Origin: Zopfochytrium polystomum
Lineage: Eukaryota > Chytridiomycota > Chytridiomycetes > Chytridiales > Chytridiaceae
DNA length: 43,546 nucleotides
NCBI GenBank assembly: GCA_025765615.1
Contig: JAIVFJ010000420.1
Coordinates: 1-43,546, forward strand
Direction: 5' to 3'
Under the pieces are notes generated by a model that was not told the origin of the DNA, did no database searches, and worked only from the letters and a program-made list of their open reading frames with translations. A program made the position numbers and the translations under genes. Position 1 is the stretch's first letter. Every line of letters starts with the position of its first letter. Shown one piece after another: positions 35,128 through 43,546 of this stretch.

Positions 35128-38106
35128 TCACGACCTGTAGCTGTACATCGTATCCCGGTTGCTGAAGTACATGCTCTGGACGCGCTGCTTTTGGCTGGCT
35201 GTGCTACCGAGGCAGGACAGGGGGAACGCTCCAAATTCGCCCGTCGAAACTGTGCAGCGAGGTTTTTTGCTCGAGTTTAGCGGGGGTGGTGCCGGAATGC
35301 CAAAAAATAAAATAAAAAAAAGGAAAAATAAAAAAAAGGAAAAAGAAAACAAAGAGTATTATGGAAAAAGATAGTGCGCGCTTCTGGGCAGAGGCAAAAC
35401 AAAGGCGAGATACGTACCATTAGTACCGGTACCCCAGCCGTCCTCAAAGAACCTCCTCGATCTCGACGACGTCGCCGACCTCCAGCCCGACCTCGTCTTC
35501 CAGCTGAGCCTTGTGCCGTTTGACGACCTTGTGCTTCTGCCCCGGCGCGGGAGTCGCGTCGGCGCCCCCGCGGTGTTGCTGCTGTTGCTGCTGCTGTTGC
35601 TGAAGCGGCTGCTGTTGCTGCTGAGTCTGCCCCCGCGCCGCCGGGGACACCTGACGGGTCGCAAACATGGCTGTGGGACTCGGAGAGGTACATTTCGCTT
35701 GGCACGTGCGGCACCGGACCTTTGGCTCCTTCTGATGCCTGCGGGTGCGGCGGCGGACGCGGCGGGGGCCGCGGCAGCCGCGGCCGCCTGGCCCGCAACT
35801 GGTGCGGCGGCGGCCGACGGGCCTGGAGCTCCGCGCGGTGCGCCCTTGCCCGCGACCATCGCCGGCTGCGGAGGTGTCGGCCCCGGCCTCGCGCCGTAGG
35901 CAGACTGTTGCGGCATCGGTGGTTGCTGCTGCGGCTTCTCCGTTGGCGAGGCCATGGACTCTTCTTCCTCTTCCTCATCGCCAAAGCCACCCTGTGTTGT
36001 AAAGGGTGTCGCGAGATCGGTAGGGACGCTCCACACCTTTCTGGGGAAGGCTCGGAGCTGAGTAACCGCCTGCTGTGGTTGGAGTGCGCTTGGGCGCCAT
36101 ACCGTTTGCCGCGGTGTTTACCATAGAAGTGCTGCTCCCGTCATCGAAGTTGTTTGCTGTCGAGCTCGCCGTTACCATAGCTGTTTTTCGCGTCAACGCC
36201 ACGGCCGTAGCTGTTGTTGGCGGCATCATAGTTGTTGTTTTGTACTGATTGGGATTGGCGAATCCGTTGTTGTTTTTGCCCTGCCCTCCCCAGTCAGGAG
36301 ACTCATCGTCATACGGATTTGGGTTGGCATTCTGCCCGTATGGCCCACCCGCAAACTTCAGATCCTGTTGGTTGGGCTGTCCAGGGCTGTTCGCAGGGTG
36401 GGTGCTGGAGAAGGGCACCGGGGCGCCGGTGGGAAGACCCTGTTGGAGCGAAAGAAATGATGAGTTCGCAATATTCTTCACTGAATTAAGGGCTTACGTA
36501 GGTGGACTCTGGTGCTACTTTCAAATCGCGCGCATCGGAGGACATTCCTGTTCCGTACTTCACGTCACGACTGAGGCTTGGGGAGTTGAGGTTTTTCATG
36601 CTTTCGGTGTCGTACAAACGATTCTTCCGGGGGATCCGTCGAAGCGGAAGTAAAAACGCACCAACGATGCCAAGAGCCTGTATTCGTCTGTGAGAGGTGG
36701 TCCCATCGCTCCCAAAGATGCAACTACTAACCATGAACAAAGCGTGAACGCCCAGCAACGGAGGTAAAATCGTGAGCTGGTACGGCGTTGCGAGCGAATC
36801 CGATGCTGCCGCACCGGAGCCACCGCTGGTTGCCGTCGACGTAGCAGACGAAGTCGCGGACGATTTGGACGACGACTGCGAAGATCCACTGGTCGAAGAT
36901 CCAACCTGCCGGCGCATCAGCCTCATATCACGACGGGCAGGTGTATCAGCAGGTGTATCTGTTGTGGTTTGTTGGCCGTCCGTTGTGGCGGGTTGCGCAG
37001 TATCGCCTCCTCCATTATTTCCGCCTGCATTTGGGTCCTGCGTGGGCGCCGCCTGATCGGTTGTTGTGTTTGAGGAGGTTGTGTCCGTCGATGAACTGGT
37101 CGAGGTGTACGTGGAAGTTGGCGACGGCGATGAGGAAGTGGATTTGGAAGACGATGTTGAGGATGATGTGCTCTTCATCACCGAGGACGTTGTCGAGGTC
37201 GCATTCACGGCGGGCGCACTGGACGATATCCGCGAGCTCGTCCATCCTGTGGCATTTTGCGAAGCGTAGTAATCGTTGATTGCGTTTCCGACCCACGTTT
37301 TCTCGCGATGACGATGCGGGCACGTAGATGTCCAGGACGGAAAGGACGAACAGCAAGCTCACAATGATCGAAACGCCAGCCAGTACGGAGTACTACGTGC
37401 GATCAGAGCATCATTGTTTTAATTAGGATGACCACCGACGAGGAGCAAGTCAAGAGGAAACGTACTGTCGTGAGCAGGGGGCGCTTCTTCATTACGGTTC
37501 CTGCGATGCCAAGCGCAGCTGGGACGATCGCGAAAACACCAATGGCACCAGCGCCGATGTAGCCACCATCAATCCAAGGATGCCCCGCAGCGCCGATGCC
37601 AAGAGCCTGTCACCGATGGAGAAGTAGAAGCCGGGTGTAAGGAAGCGCAGCAAAGAGATCTAATCGAACAACGAAGCGCAACAGACCAAGTTGAGTCCCA
37701 AAAAAACGAAGAGTGATACTGGCGATGACGGAGGCCGGGATACCGGCGACTGCGAAGCAGACGCTGAGGGTCCCGATTTTGGCCCCGTCGGCCAGGACTG
37801 CATCTCCATTTCCTCCTGGTGCGGTGGTTGCTGCTGCTGTTGCTGCTGCTGGTAGAATCCTCCTCCAGTCATGGTTCCGTTGCCTCCGTTGCCGTATTGT
37901 ACTGCCGCCCTCCACCGCTGCCGTTGGGGTAGCCGTAACCGTTGCCGTTGCCGTTGCTGTTGTGTTTGTAGTCGTTGTAATTGTTGAAGTTGTTGTTGGT
38001 GTTGTTGCCGTAGTTGTCGTTGTTGTTGTTGTTGAACCCGTAGCCGCCTCTCGCCGCCGCCGCCACCACCACCGCCGTTACCATACGGACCGCTGTTCCC
38101 GTTCAT
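35128..38106 (-). CDS. Sho1-like osmosensor: four membrane spans, mucin-like loop, SH3 domain
   Basis: The start at 38106 is followed by a Gly/Asn/Gln-rich N-terminus (NNNN, QQQQQ runs). Span 1 is IGTLSVCFAVAGIPASVIAS. Span 2 lies in an exon at about 37604-37467 (GGYIGAGAIGVFAIVPAALG). Span 3 is VLAGVSIIVSLLFVLSVL, near 37380. A Ser/Thr-rich stretch of about 150 residues with NAT sites lies between spans 3 and 4. Span 4 is built from LTILPPLLGVHALFM and, after an intron, ALGIVGAFLLPL, followed by RRIPRK. The cytosolic part is Pro/Gln/Ala-rich and ends in an SH3 domain: HKAQLEDEVGLEVGDVVEIE, DGWGTGTN, then after a 168-base intron (35417-35250) STGEFGAFPLSCLG. The stop is at 35128. Fungal Sho1 has four spans and a C-terminal SH3 domain and feeds the HOG and filamentation MAP kinase pathways. 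Frame breaks lie in the N-terminal repeat region and near 37310. Confidence 0.7.
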
Positions 38107-38438
38107 GGCGAGTTGTGCAAGTGGTGGTGGTGGTGGTGGTGGGTTGGGGGGGGGAGGGGGCCGGCGTGGCGTTGCGTGCGGGCGGGACGGCGGAGGTTTT
38201 CGACCCCGAAGGCCCGATGACGACGATGAGGGGTGCGGGGGTTGGGTGAGAGAAAGACAGACAGTAGCACGAGGGGCCGGCAGGCGCCAAGACGACGAGC
38301 GATCGATCAGCTTTATTGCGGAGGGTCTGTCTGCGGGGCCAAGACAAAAGGAGCAAAAACGAGAGAATACAGAGAGACAGAGACAGAGAGAGAGTGTGAG
38401 ACAGACGAGCAGACCGGACAGACACGACCGACAGAGAC

Positions 38439-38444
38439 TATATA
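38439..38444 (-). promoter_or_regulatory. Possible TATA box of the Sho1-like gene
   Basis: TATATA, read as CTATATAGT on the minus strand, lies 333 bases upstream of the start codon, with GA-rich sequence between. Confidence 0.3.
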
Positions 38445-39199
38445 GGCGCTAACACAACCACTGACAGATGCGCATAACCGTCACTTCGCAGGCCGAAACA
38501 TAATACCCCATTCTTTTTGCTCACAATATTTCAAGTTGGGGCCCCTCCCTATGCTCGATTCAGCTTCAAAATCAGCAAACGTTATTGCGTTGCTATTTAC
38601 TTTTTCCCAAGAAAAATCCGGTTTCGTTAATTTACCGCTCCACAACAGACTTATTTGCCAGCGATTCCACGGGGGTTTGCAGTGGAAAAGTTTGGTTACG
38701 TTTTTCTTGTTTACAAGCGAACCAGAACCAACGATCAGAGTGAGGATTCCAGGGAAGCTTGTTTAGCAGCTCTTCGTTCGCCTCGATTTATCATAGCTGC
38801 TATGGCTGGCTCGGCGCCAGGGTGGGGAACTCCGAGGTCCCAGTTACCAAATATCTTCTCTTGCAAACACCCAAAACATTGTGGCAGCAATCGTCCGTAA
38901 AATCTGAAACACAGCTAACCCTGACAACTCAATGATCTGCAAATTAGATTCGAGACCCCTGCAAATCCAAAACTATGCCAGCTCATTTTTCTGGAAGCTT
39001 TTATAGGAATCATAAAGCTCAGTGACAATCGCTCCTGTTAACTAGTTCCGTTTCTTCGGTGCGCAGAGTTACTGATTCGTGCAAAACAGATATCAGACAT
39101 ACAAATGAATAAAAGTCAGATTCACCAGAGAAGTCTCCACAACATGACAGCGCAATCGCGATGTGAGAATTGCAAGGCATATCCTCGTATAGTTTATAA
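38445..39199. other. Intergenic between divergent genes
   Basis: No gene, RNA or repeat is recognised here. Confidence 0.4.
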
Positions 39200-40745
39200 A
39201 TGCGTTCCCGTTTCTCTGCGGCGGTGATCTCTGCAATCGGAGTTGTCTCAAGATTTCGTTGTGGCGTTGAATCTTCTCAATCCCGCAAGCGTCAACGGTT
39301 TCGATCGCCGCTGGCGACGCAGACCACTCCGCGCGCAACGCCGAAACCGCTGCTGCGGCCAGCACCTGGACCTTCCCCGACGAACTGGTCGATCGCATTC
39401 TCGCGCACGTCAACGATCACCAGACGCTGGCCCGCCTCTGCCGCGTCTCCGCCGCGTTCTCGACCCTAGCCGACGCGCACTGGCGCCGCATCTACCTTTC
39501 TCGCTGGCGCATACCAAGGCTGCACGATACCGTCGCGGACCAGACGCGCGACGAGCCGCAAACGCGGTCGCCGTCCGTGGCGGATGGTGACGTCCCCGCT
39601 ACCGCAGCGGTCACCTCGTGGAAGGATCTGTACCAAAACCGGATGTCGCTGCACGTGCGATGGCGCCACGGCACCCCCCTCGAGCGGCGCCAGTCGCGCG
39701 ATGTCGGCAGCATCTTTGCGGTGCACCGGGACTGGCTCCTGACGGGCCCGGACTTCAACTATGAAGGGCGCTGCGACATCTTACGGCGCTCGTCCGACGG
39801 ACAGCTGCTTCGCGCTCTCAACACCGACGACGGCACCGTCTACTGCGCGTACATCGACCCGAGTGACGGCCGGACCGTGTTGACCGGGTTGACGGACGGC
39901 ACCGTGCGGTTGTGGGACGCGACCACCGGAGCCTGCCGTCTGGTCCTGCGAGCGAACCGGCGCCGCTACTCGATCCGGCTGGTCCACATGAGCAAGTCCC
40001 GCATCGTTGCGTTCTGCGAGTTCCATGCTGTCAAATTGTGGGACCGCGCGACGGGGGACTTGATCCGGGAGTACGAAGGCGGGGAAGTGGATTTCAATAT
40101 CATCAGCGCTCACGGGGACTGTGTAGCTGAGATCGGATTGGACGGTACTATTCAGTTGTGGAACGTTGAGACAGATCAGCGACGCCAGCTTGTTGTGCAG
40201 TCGATGGATCTGGTGGAAACGCTAGTCGGTGCGCTGCAATATGATGGAGTTTATATTGCTGTGTACGCTCCAGGGGCGCGAGCGATTCATGTTTGGGACT
40301 CAGAGACTGGTGCTCTCATTTTGAGCTACAAGTAGGCATGAGCAACCTCCTTACCTTTTAGCATTTCTTGCGGCCTTCTCGCGACACTCTCTAGAAGAGA
40401 AAACGAGGCGTCAGAGGTTGAAGTATGGGACTTGAAGTCTGGATTGAAAGTGCAACACTTGGAGTCTGAAGGGGATCAGTTGTCGAACATTCACATGGAC
40501 CCAAGGGGATTTGTTTCGGTGTACTTTGGTCAGTGTGTTTCATTTGTTAGCTCAGCCAAAGGTTATAACTAAAGTTCAACCAGCGGGCAACACTTCTCAT
40601 GTGGGACTTTGGAGAATGGAATACCTCACGCTGATGACTTTTGAGCGTCGATGACGAGTTCGAGGACGGAAGCCGCCACCGGCCCAAACAGGCCGCGGGT
40701 ATGGAGGACGTAGAGGCCTTTGATAAGGATGAAGTCGACGACTGA
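39200..40745 (+). CDS. F-box/WD40-repeat protein
   Basis: The start is uncertain. The ATG at 39200 gives a basic N-terminus (SRKRQRFRS), but a break near 39290-39330 is needed to reach the main frame. The F-box is at about 39376-39500: WTFPDELVDRILAHV, then TLARLCRVSAAFSTLADAHW RRIYLSRW. WD40-type blades follow: GTVRLWDATTG, HAVKLWDRATG, GTIQLWNVETD and IHVWDSETG, then, after an intron at about 40335-40397, VEVWDLKSG. The last exon after about 40581 reads GNTSHVGLWRMEYLTLMTF. A one-base break near 40650 then opens an acidic tail (VDDEFEDG, EDVEAFDKDEVDD) ending at TGA 40743. Such proteins recruit substrates to SCF ubiquitin ligases through Skp1. The target is unknown. The blade number visible is five or six, so one or two are too diverged to see. 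Confidence 0.85.
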
Positions 40746-41960
40746 ATGTGGTTGTGACGTGCGTTGGGTAAGTGGGGGGAAGGTATTGTGTTCTTGCTGT
40801 CAACAAAGGAATCCATTGGACCTCAATGAACCTTTTTCAGACTCAGTCCTCCAATCCAAATATCTGGGTTAAAATGGAAGGAAATTAGTCAGAAAAGGTG
40901 TGGGCAGAGGGGAGGGTTGCATCTTGTTGGCGGTCCCCCGAAAGTGCTTCGCCTGCCGGAAGCAATTTCGTTGTTCAAGGTGCAAACAACCTTGTGGCAA
41001 ACATGATCGTGTCTATGTCTTGGGAAGGTGGATCTCGAAAGAGACACCTCCCCTCAACGTCAAATGATAAGGAGAAAACAAGGGGATAGCGATCAAGATT
41101 CAATGCGCTCTTAACCACCCTGAGCCTTCCCCCGCGACCGCTTTTCTCGTACACTCGCAAGCACGCCTGCCCATGTCGAAATCGTCGGTGTAGTTCCCAC
41201 CCGACGCTCTCTCGCGAGTAAGAGCATCAACTAACCTTCCCTCCACCTACAAACCGCTGCCACTCCCCCCACCTCCCCCCACCCACCCCCACCGCCACCC
41301 GCCACACAGTCGCCACAAAACGCAACCAATCGATTACGCAGCATCCGAAACGGGACGCTCGACGCCGCAGGCGCAGCCGGCGAGCTCCCAGCTTCGGTGG
41401 CTGTTCGCCGTGTCTGGGAACCGCGGGGGTGGACGGGGCGGGGTTCTTTTCGCTGCAACCTAAGGAGGTTGGACGGCTCGAAAAACCAATGGACGCAGGC
41501 GGCCAGGTCGAGGAGGAAAGGGTTGTTGCAGTGCACAAACGAATTCCGGAAGGGGCGGGAGGTGAGGGGTTTTTTCGATGAAGGTGATCATGAAGCGGGC
41601 AGGAGAAGTGGGAAGTGGAGCTAGGTCGTGTGAATAAAATTGAATTTGCTGGTATCTATTACGGTAAAACAGTGTACATAGGAAGACCCCCCAGGCGAGA
41701 CACAAAAAATTTAGGAAGGGCAAGTGTAAAAACGTTGCTAGTCCTCCTCCATTCCCTTCTTTTTTTGCCAGGTTTCAGTCATCACTGCAAGTGCGTCCCG
41801 ACGGCGAATTTTCCACCACTTCATGGTTGATTGGCCTCTTTAAAAACTTGCCTTTTTGGGGCAAGGCGCGCAATTTAGCTGGTTTCTCGCCACTGCTCGT
41901 CGAATTTGGCGATTTCAGGGCAGACGCCGCCGCGAACAAGGTCATGGACGCTGACCGACC
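40746..41960. other. Intergenic, no supported gene
   Basis: Frames on the minus strand at 41227-41723 and on the plus strand at 40898-41089 lack motifs or linked exons. A C-rich tract (CCCCCCACCTCCCCCC) lies near 41268-41285. Confidence 0.4.
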
Positions 41961-41968
41961 TATAAATA
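41961..41968 (+). promoter_or_regulatory. TATA box, TATAAATA
   Basis: A consensus TATAAATA is followed 30-50 bases later by an A/C-rich stretch (ACACACCAAACAATAAC) like a transcription start region, then a C/T-rich leader. No conserved coding sequence follows; the satellite array begins about 320 bases downstream. Confidence 0.45.
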
Positions 41969-42285
41969 CCCAACGGCCCCGCAGCTCCTTCGTACACACC
42001 AAACAATAACAATCATCTCTCCCCGCCCTCCTTCCCTTGGAACCCCCCACGCCAACCCTCCGCCTTACCCTTCCAACCCTGCACCCACCCGGAGCCTGCT
42101 TTCTCATTAACGAATGCGATCGCGCAACTGACCACCACCCGGCCGTCAAGCGAGGTGTCGGGTCGACCCAACCCTTTCTGCTTCGAATGCAACACCCCTG
42201 CTCCAACATGGCGCCTCTCCTTGGCGATCATGGACTCCCCCCCACCCGATCATCCCCCTCTCGCGGACTGCCAGTAGCTTTCTCC

Positions 42286-43546
42286 TATGAGGGTCGACGA
42301 AAAACAAGTTCTATCCACGGGGCGCACTGTCACGCGTCATCGTTCCGCCGTTGACAGGCAATTGGTTCTTCGATGTCACTGGGGCATTGCTCTTCTGCCC
42401 CTCCTCCCCACCATTCCCCACGATTACAAATCTTCCTCACGCGTCCGCCATATGAGGTCGAAAACAAGTCCCTAGCCGCGATCCTCGTTTGATCTGCCGC
42501 TCGGGCTTGTTTGCTTCTCTCATTTGGTGTGATGATTACCCCGTGACAATAATACCCCCCCACTTGAAGATGATTTCTATTGAGGTCGAAAACAAGTTCC
42601 TAGGCCGTGGCGAATTTTATTTCCACTACCGCTCGGGCTTGCTGCTCTTCGCTTCATTGTAACGGCTCGTTCTAACCATCCGACGTTGCTTGTGTTTCGC
42701 CATATGAGGTCGAAAAACAAGTCCTAGCCGCCATCCTGGTTGATGTGCCGCTCGGGCTTGTTTTGCTTCTCTCACTTGGAACGTTTTGATTACCACCGCT
42801 TCTGAAAAATGAATTCTAAGAGGTCGAAAACAAGTCCTAGCCGTGAAGCGAGTTGTTCTACTGTTGGGGTTTGTTTTGACCCTCACTGGGTGCTTCACGT
42901 CTCATCTCACCTGATTTTGGTTGGCATTGCATGTATGAGGTCAAAAACAAGTCCTAGTCGTGGCGAATTTATTCGACTACCACTCGGGCTTGCTGATCTT
43001 CGCTCGTTGGAGCGACTCGTTCTAACCAAGTTACCAATCCACGCTGATGTTTCAGCAATATGAGGTCGAAAACAAGTCCTAGCCGTGATCGTGATTGTTA
43101 TGCTGCTTGGGCTTGTTTTACTTCTCTCACTTGGCGCGAGTGTTTACCGTCTGGATACACTCAGGCACTTCAAGATGGGTTCTATGAGGTCGAAAACAAG
43201 TCCTAGCCGTGGAGCTGGTAGCTCCGCTGCTGGGGTTTTTTTGGCCCTCACTGAAAGCACTTCACGTTTCTCCTCTCCGAGTTTTAGTTGGCCTTGCATC
43301 TATGAGGTCGAAAACAAGTCCTAGCCGTCTTGTCTCCAGACGATACTGTTCGGGCCTGCCTTCTTCTCTCACTGGTGTTTAGGCCTGCCCCCATGGAATC
43401 CATTTACTCTAAATCCGATGTGGTCGTAAACAAGTCCCAGTCGTTGGGACCATCTTTCCACTGCCGCTCGGGCTTACTGATCTTCGCTCAGTACAATGAC
43501 TCGTCCAACTCAACCCACGCTTGCATTCAGCCAATGAGGTCGAAAA
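42286..43546 (+). repeat. Tandem satellite, 114-127 base unit with higher-order order, runs off the window
   Basis: Eleven copies of the core TATGAGGTCGAAAACAAGTC (then CTAGCCGTGG) begin at about 42286, 42451, 42578, 42703, 42817, 42934, 43059, 43183, 43301, 43417 and 43533. The last is cut by the window end. A second conserved block, CTCGGGCTTG followed by CTTCTCTCACTTGG, sits about 35 bases after each core. The sequence between blocks falls into three classes. Class B is GGCGAATTTATT...CTCGTTCTAACC, A has GTTTTGCTTCTCTC...TTTACC, and C has TGGGGTTTGTTTTGACCCTCACTG. They are ordered B-A-C, B-A-C over units 3 to 8. Unit spacing is not a constant multiple of three. Confidence 0.93.

Noticed and set aside
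35513..35899. Plus-strand Leu-run open frame opposite the Sho1-like gene
   Set aside because: It is the reverse of CAG-coded glutamine repeats in the minus-strand gene.
40898..41723. Short frames between the F-box gene and the TATA box
   Set aside because: They have no motifs, splice links or consistent composition.
42809..43324. Repeated peptide MRSKTSPSR coded by the satellite core
   Set aside because: Unit lengths are not multiples of three and stops intervene, so no multi-repeat protein can be read.
42286..43546. CRISPR-like array of short direct repeats with spacers
   Set aside because: The spacers are themselves related in three classes, the period is about 120 bases, and the genome is eukaryotic. 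It is a satellite.

Overview
The window reads as nuclear DNA of a fungus. Genes have short GT-AG introns, mostly 45-80 bases. The gene set is fungal: pyruvate decarboxylase, a full-length tandem ABCG transporter, the mitochondrial F1 assembly chaperone Atp12, the SSU processome protein Imp4, and a Sho1-like four-pass membrane protein with an SH3 domain. A copine gene, a family that as far as I know is missing from most Dikarya, points to an early-diverging (chytrid-like or zygomycete-like) lineage. That placement is inference. No genus can be named from sequence alone.

Layout. 0.2-4.1 kb holds a broken Cys/His-repeat gene and a decayed superfamily 1 helicase, followed by a pure AG microsatellite. 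5.2-6.8 kb is a cytochrome P450. 7.1-12.7 kb carries a truncated tRNA-Ile, two genes I cannot name, a type I membrane protein with a galactose-binding-like region, and a small CCHC zinc-knuckle gene. 13.1-24.4 kb is the best-preserved and most compact part: an ABCG transporter and IMP4 in tandem on the minus strand, then mS34-like, ATP12 and a large VWA-domain gene on the plus strand. IMP4 and the mS34-like gene diverge from a 72-base gap. 24.8-28.5 kb carries a CCDC25/Jlp2 homologue and pyruvate decarboxylase, both minus. 29.5-33.5 kb carries a glutathione S-transferase and the copine. 33.8-34.4 kb has two tRNA-Ser-derived SINE-like copies. 35.1-38.1 kb is the Sho1-like gene, and 39.2-40.7 kb an F-box/WD40 gene. 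From 42.3 kb to the window end runs a satellite with a 114-127 base unit and a three-unit higher-order pattern.

Themes. IMP4 (cytosolic ribosome biogenesis), mS34-like (mitochondrial ribosome) and ATP12 (ATP synthase assembly) are packed head to head and head to tail within 3 kb, which suggests shared control of growth genes. The rest are mostly single housekeeping or signalling genes rather than a pathway cluster.

Caution. Nearly every recognisable gene holds one or more single- or two-base frame breaks, often beside homopolymers or dinucleotide runs. Protein similarity continues smoothly in the next frame. The likeliest explanation is an unpolished long-read assembly, so most genes called broken here may be intact in the organism. 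Exon borders were read by eye, and those in the broken genes are approximate.
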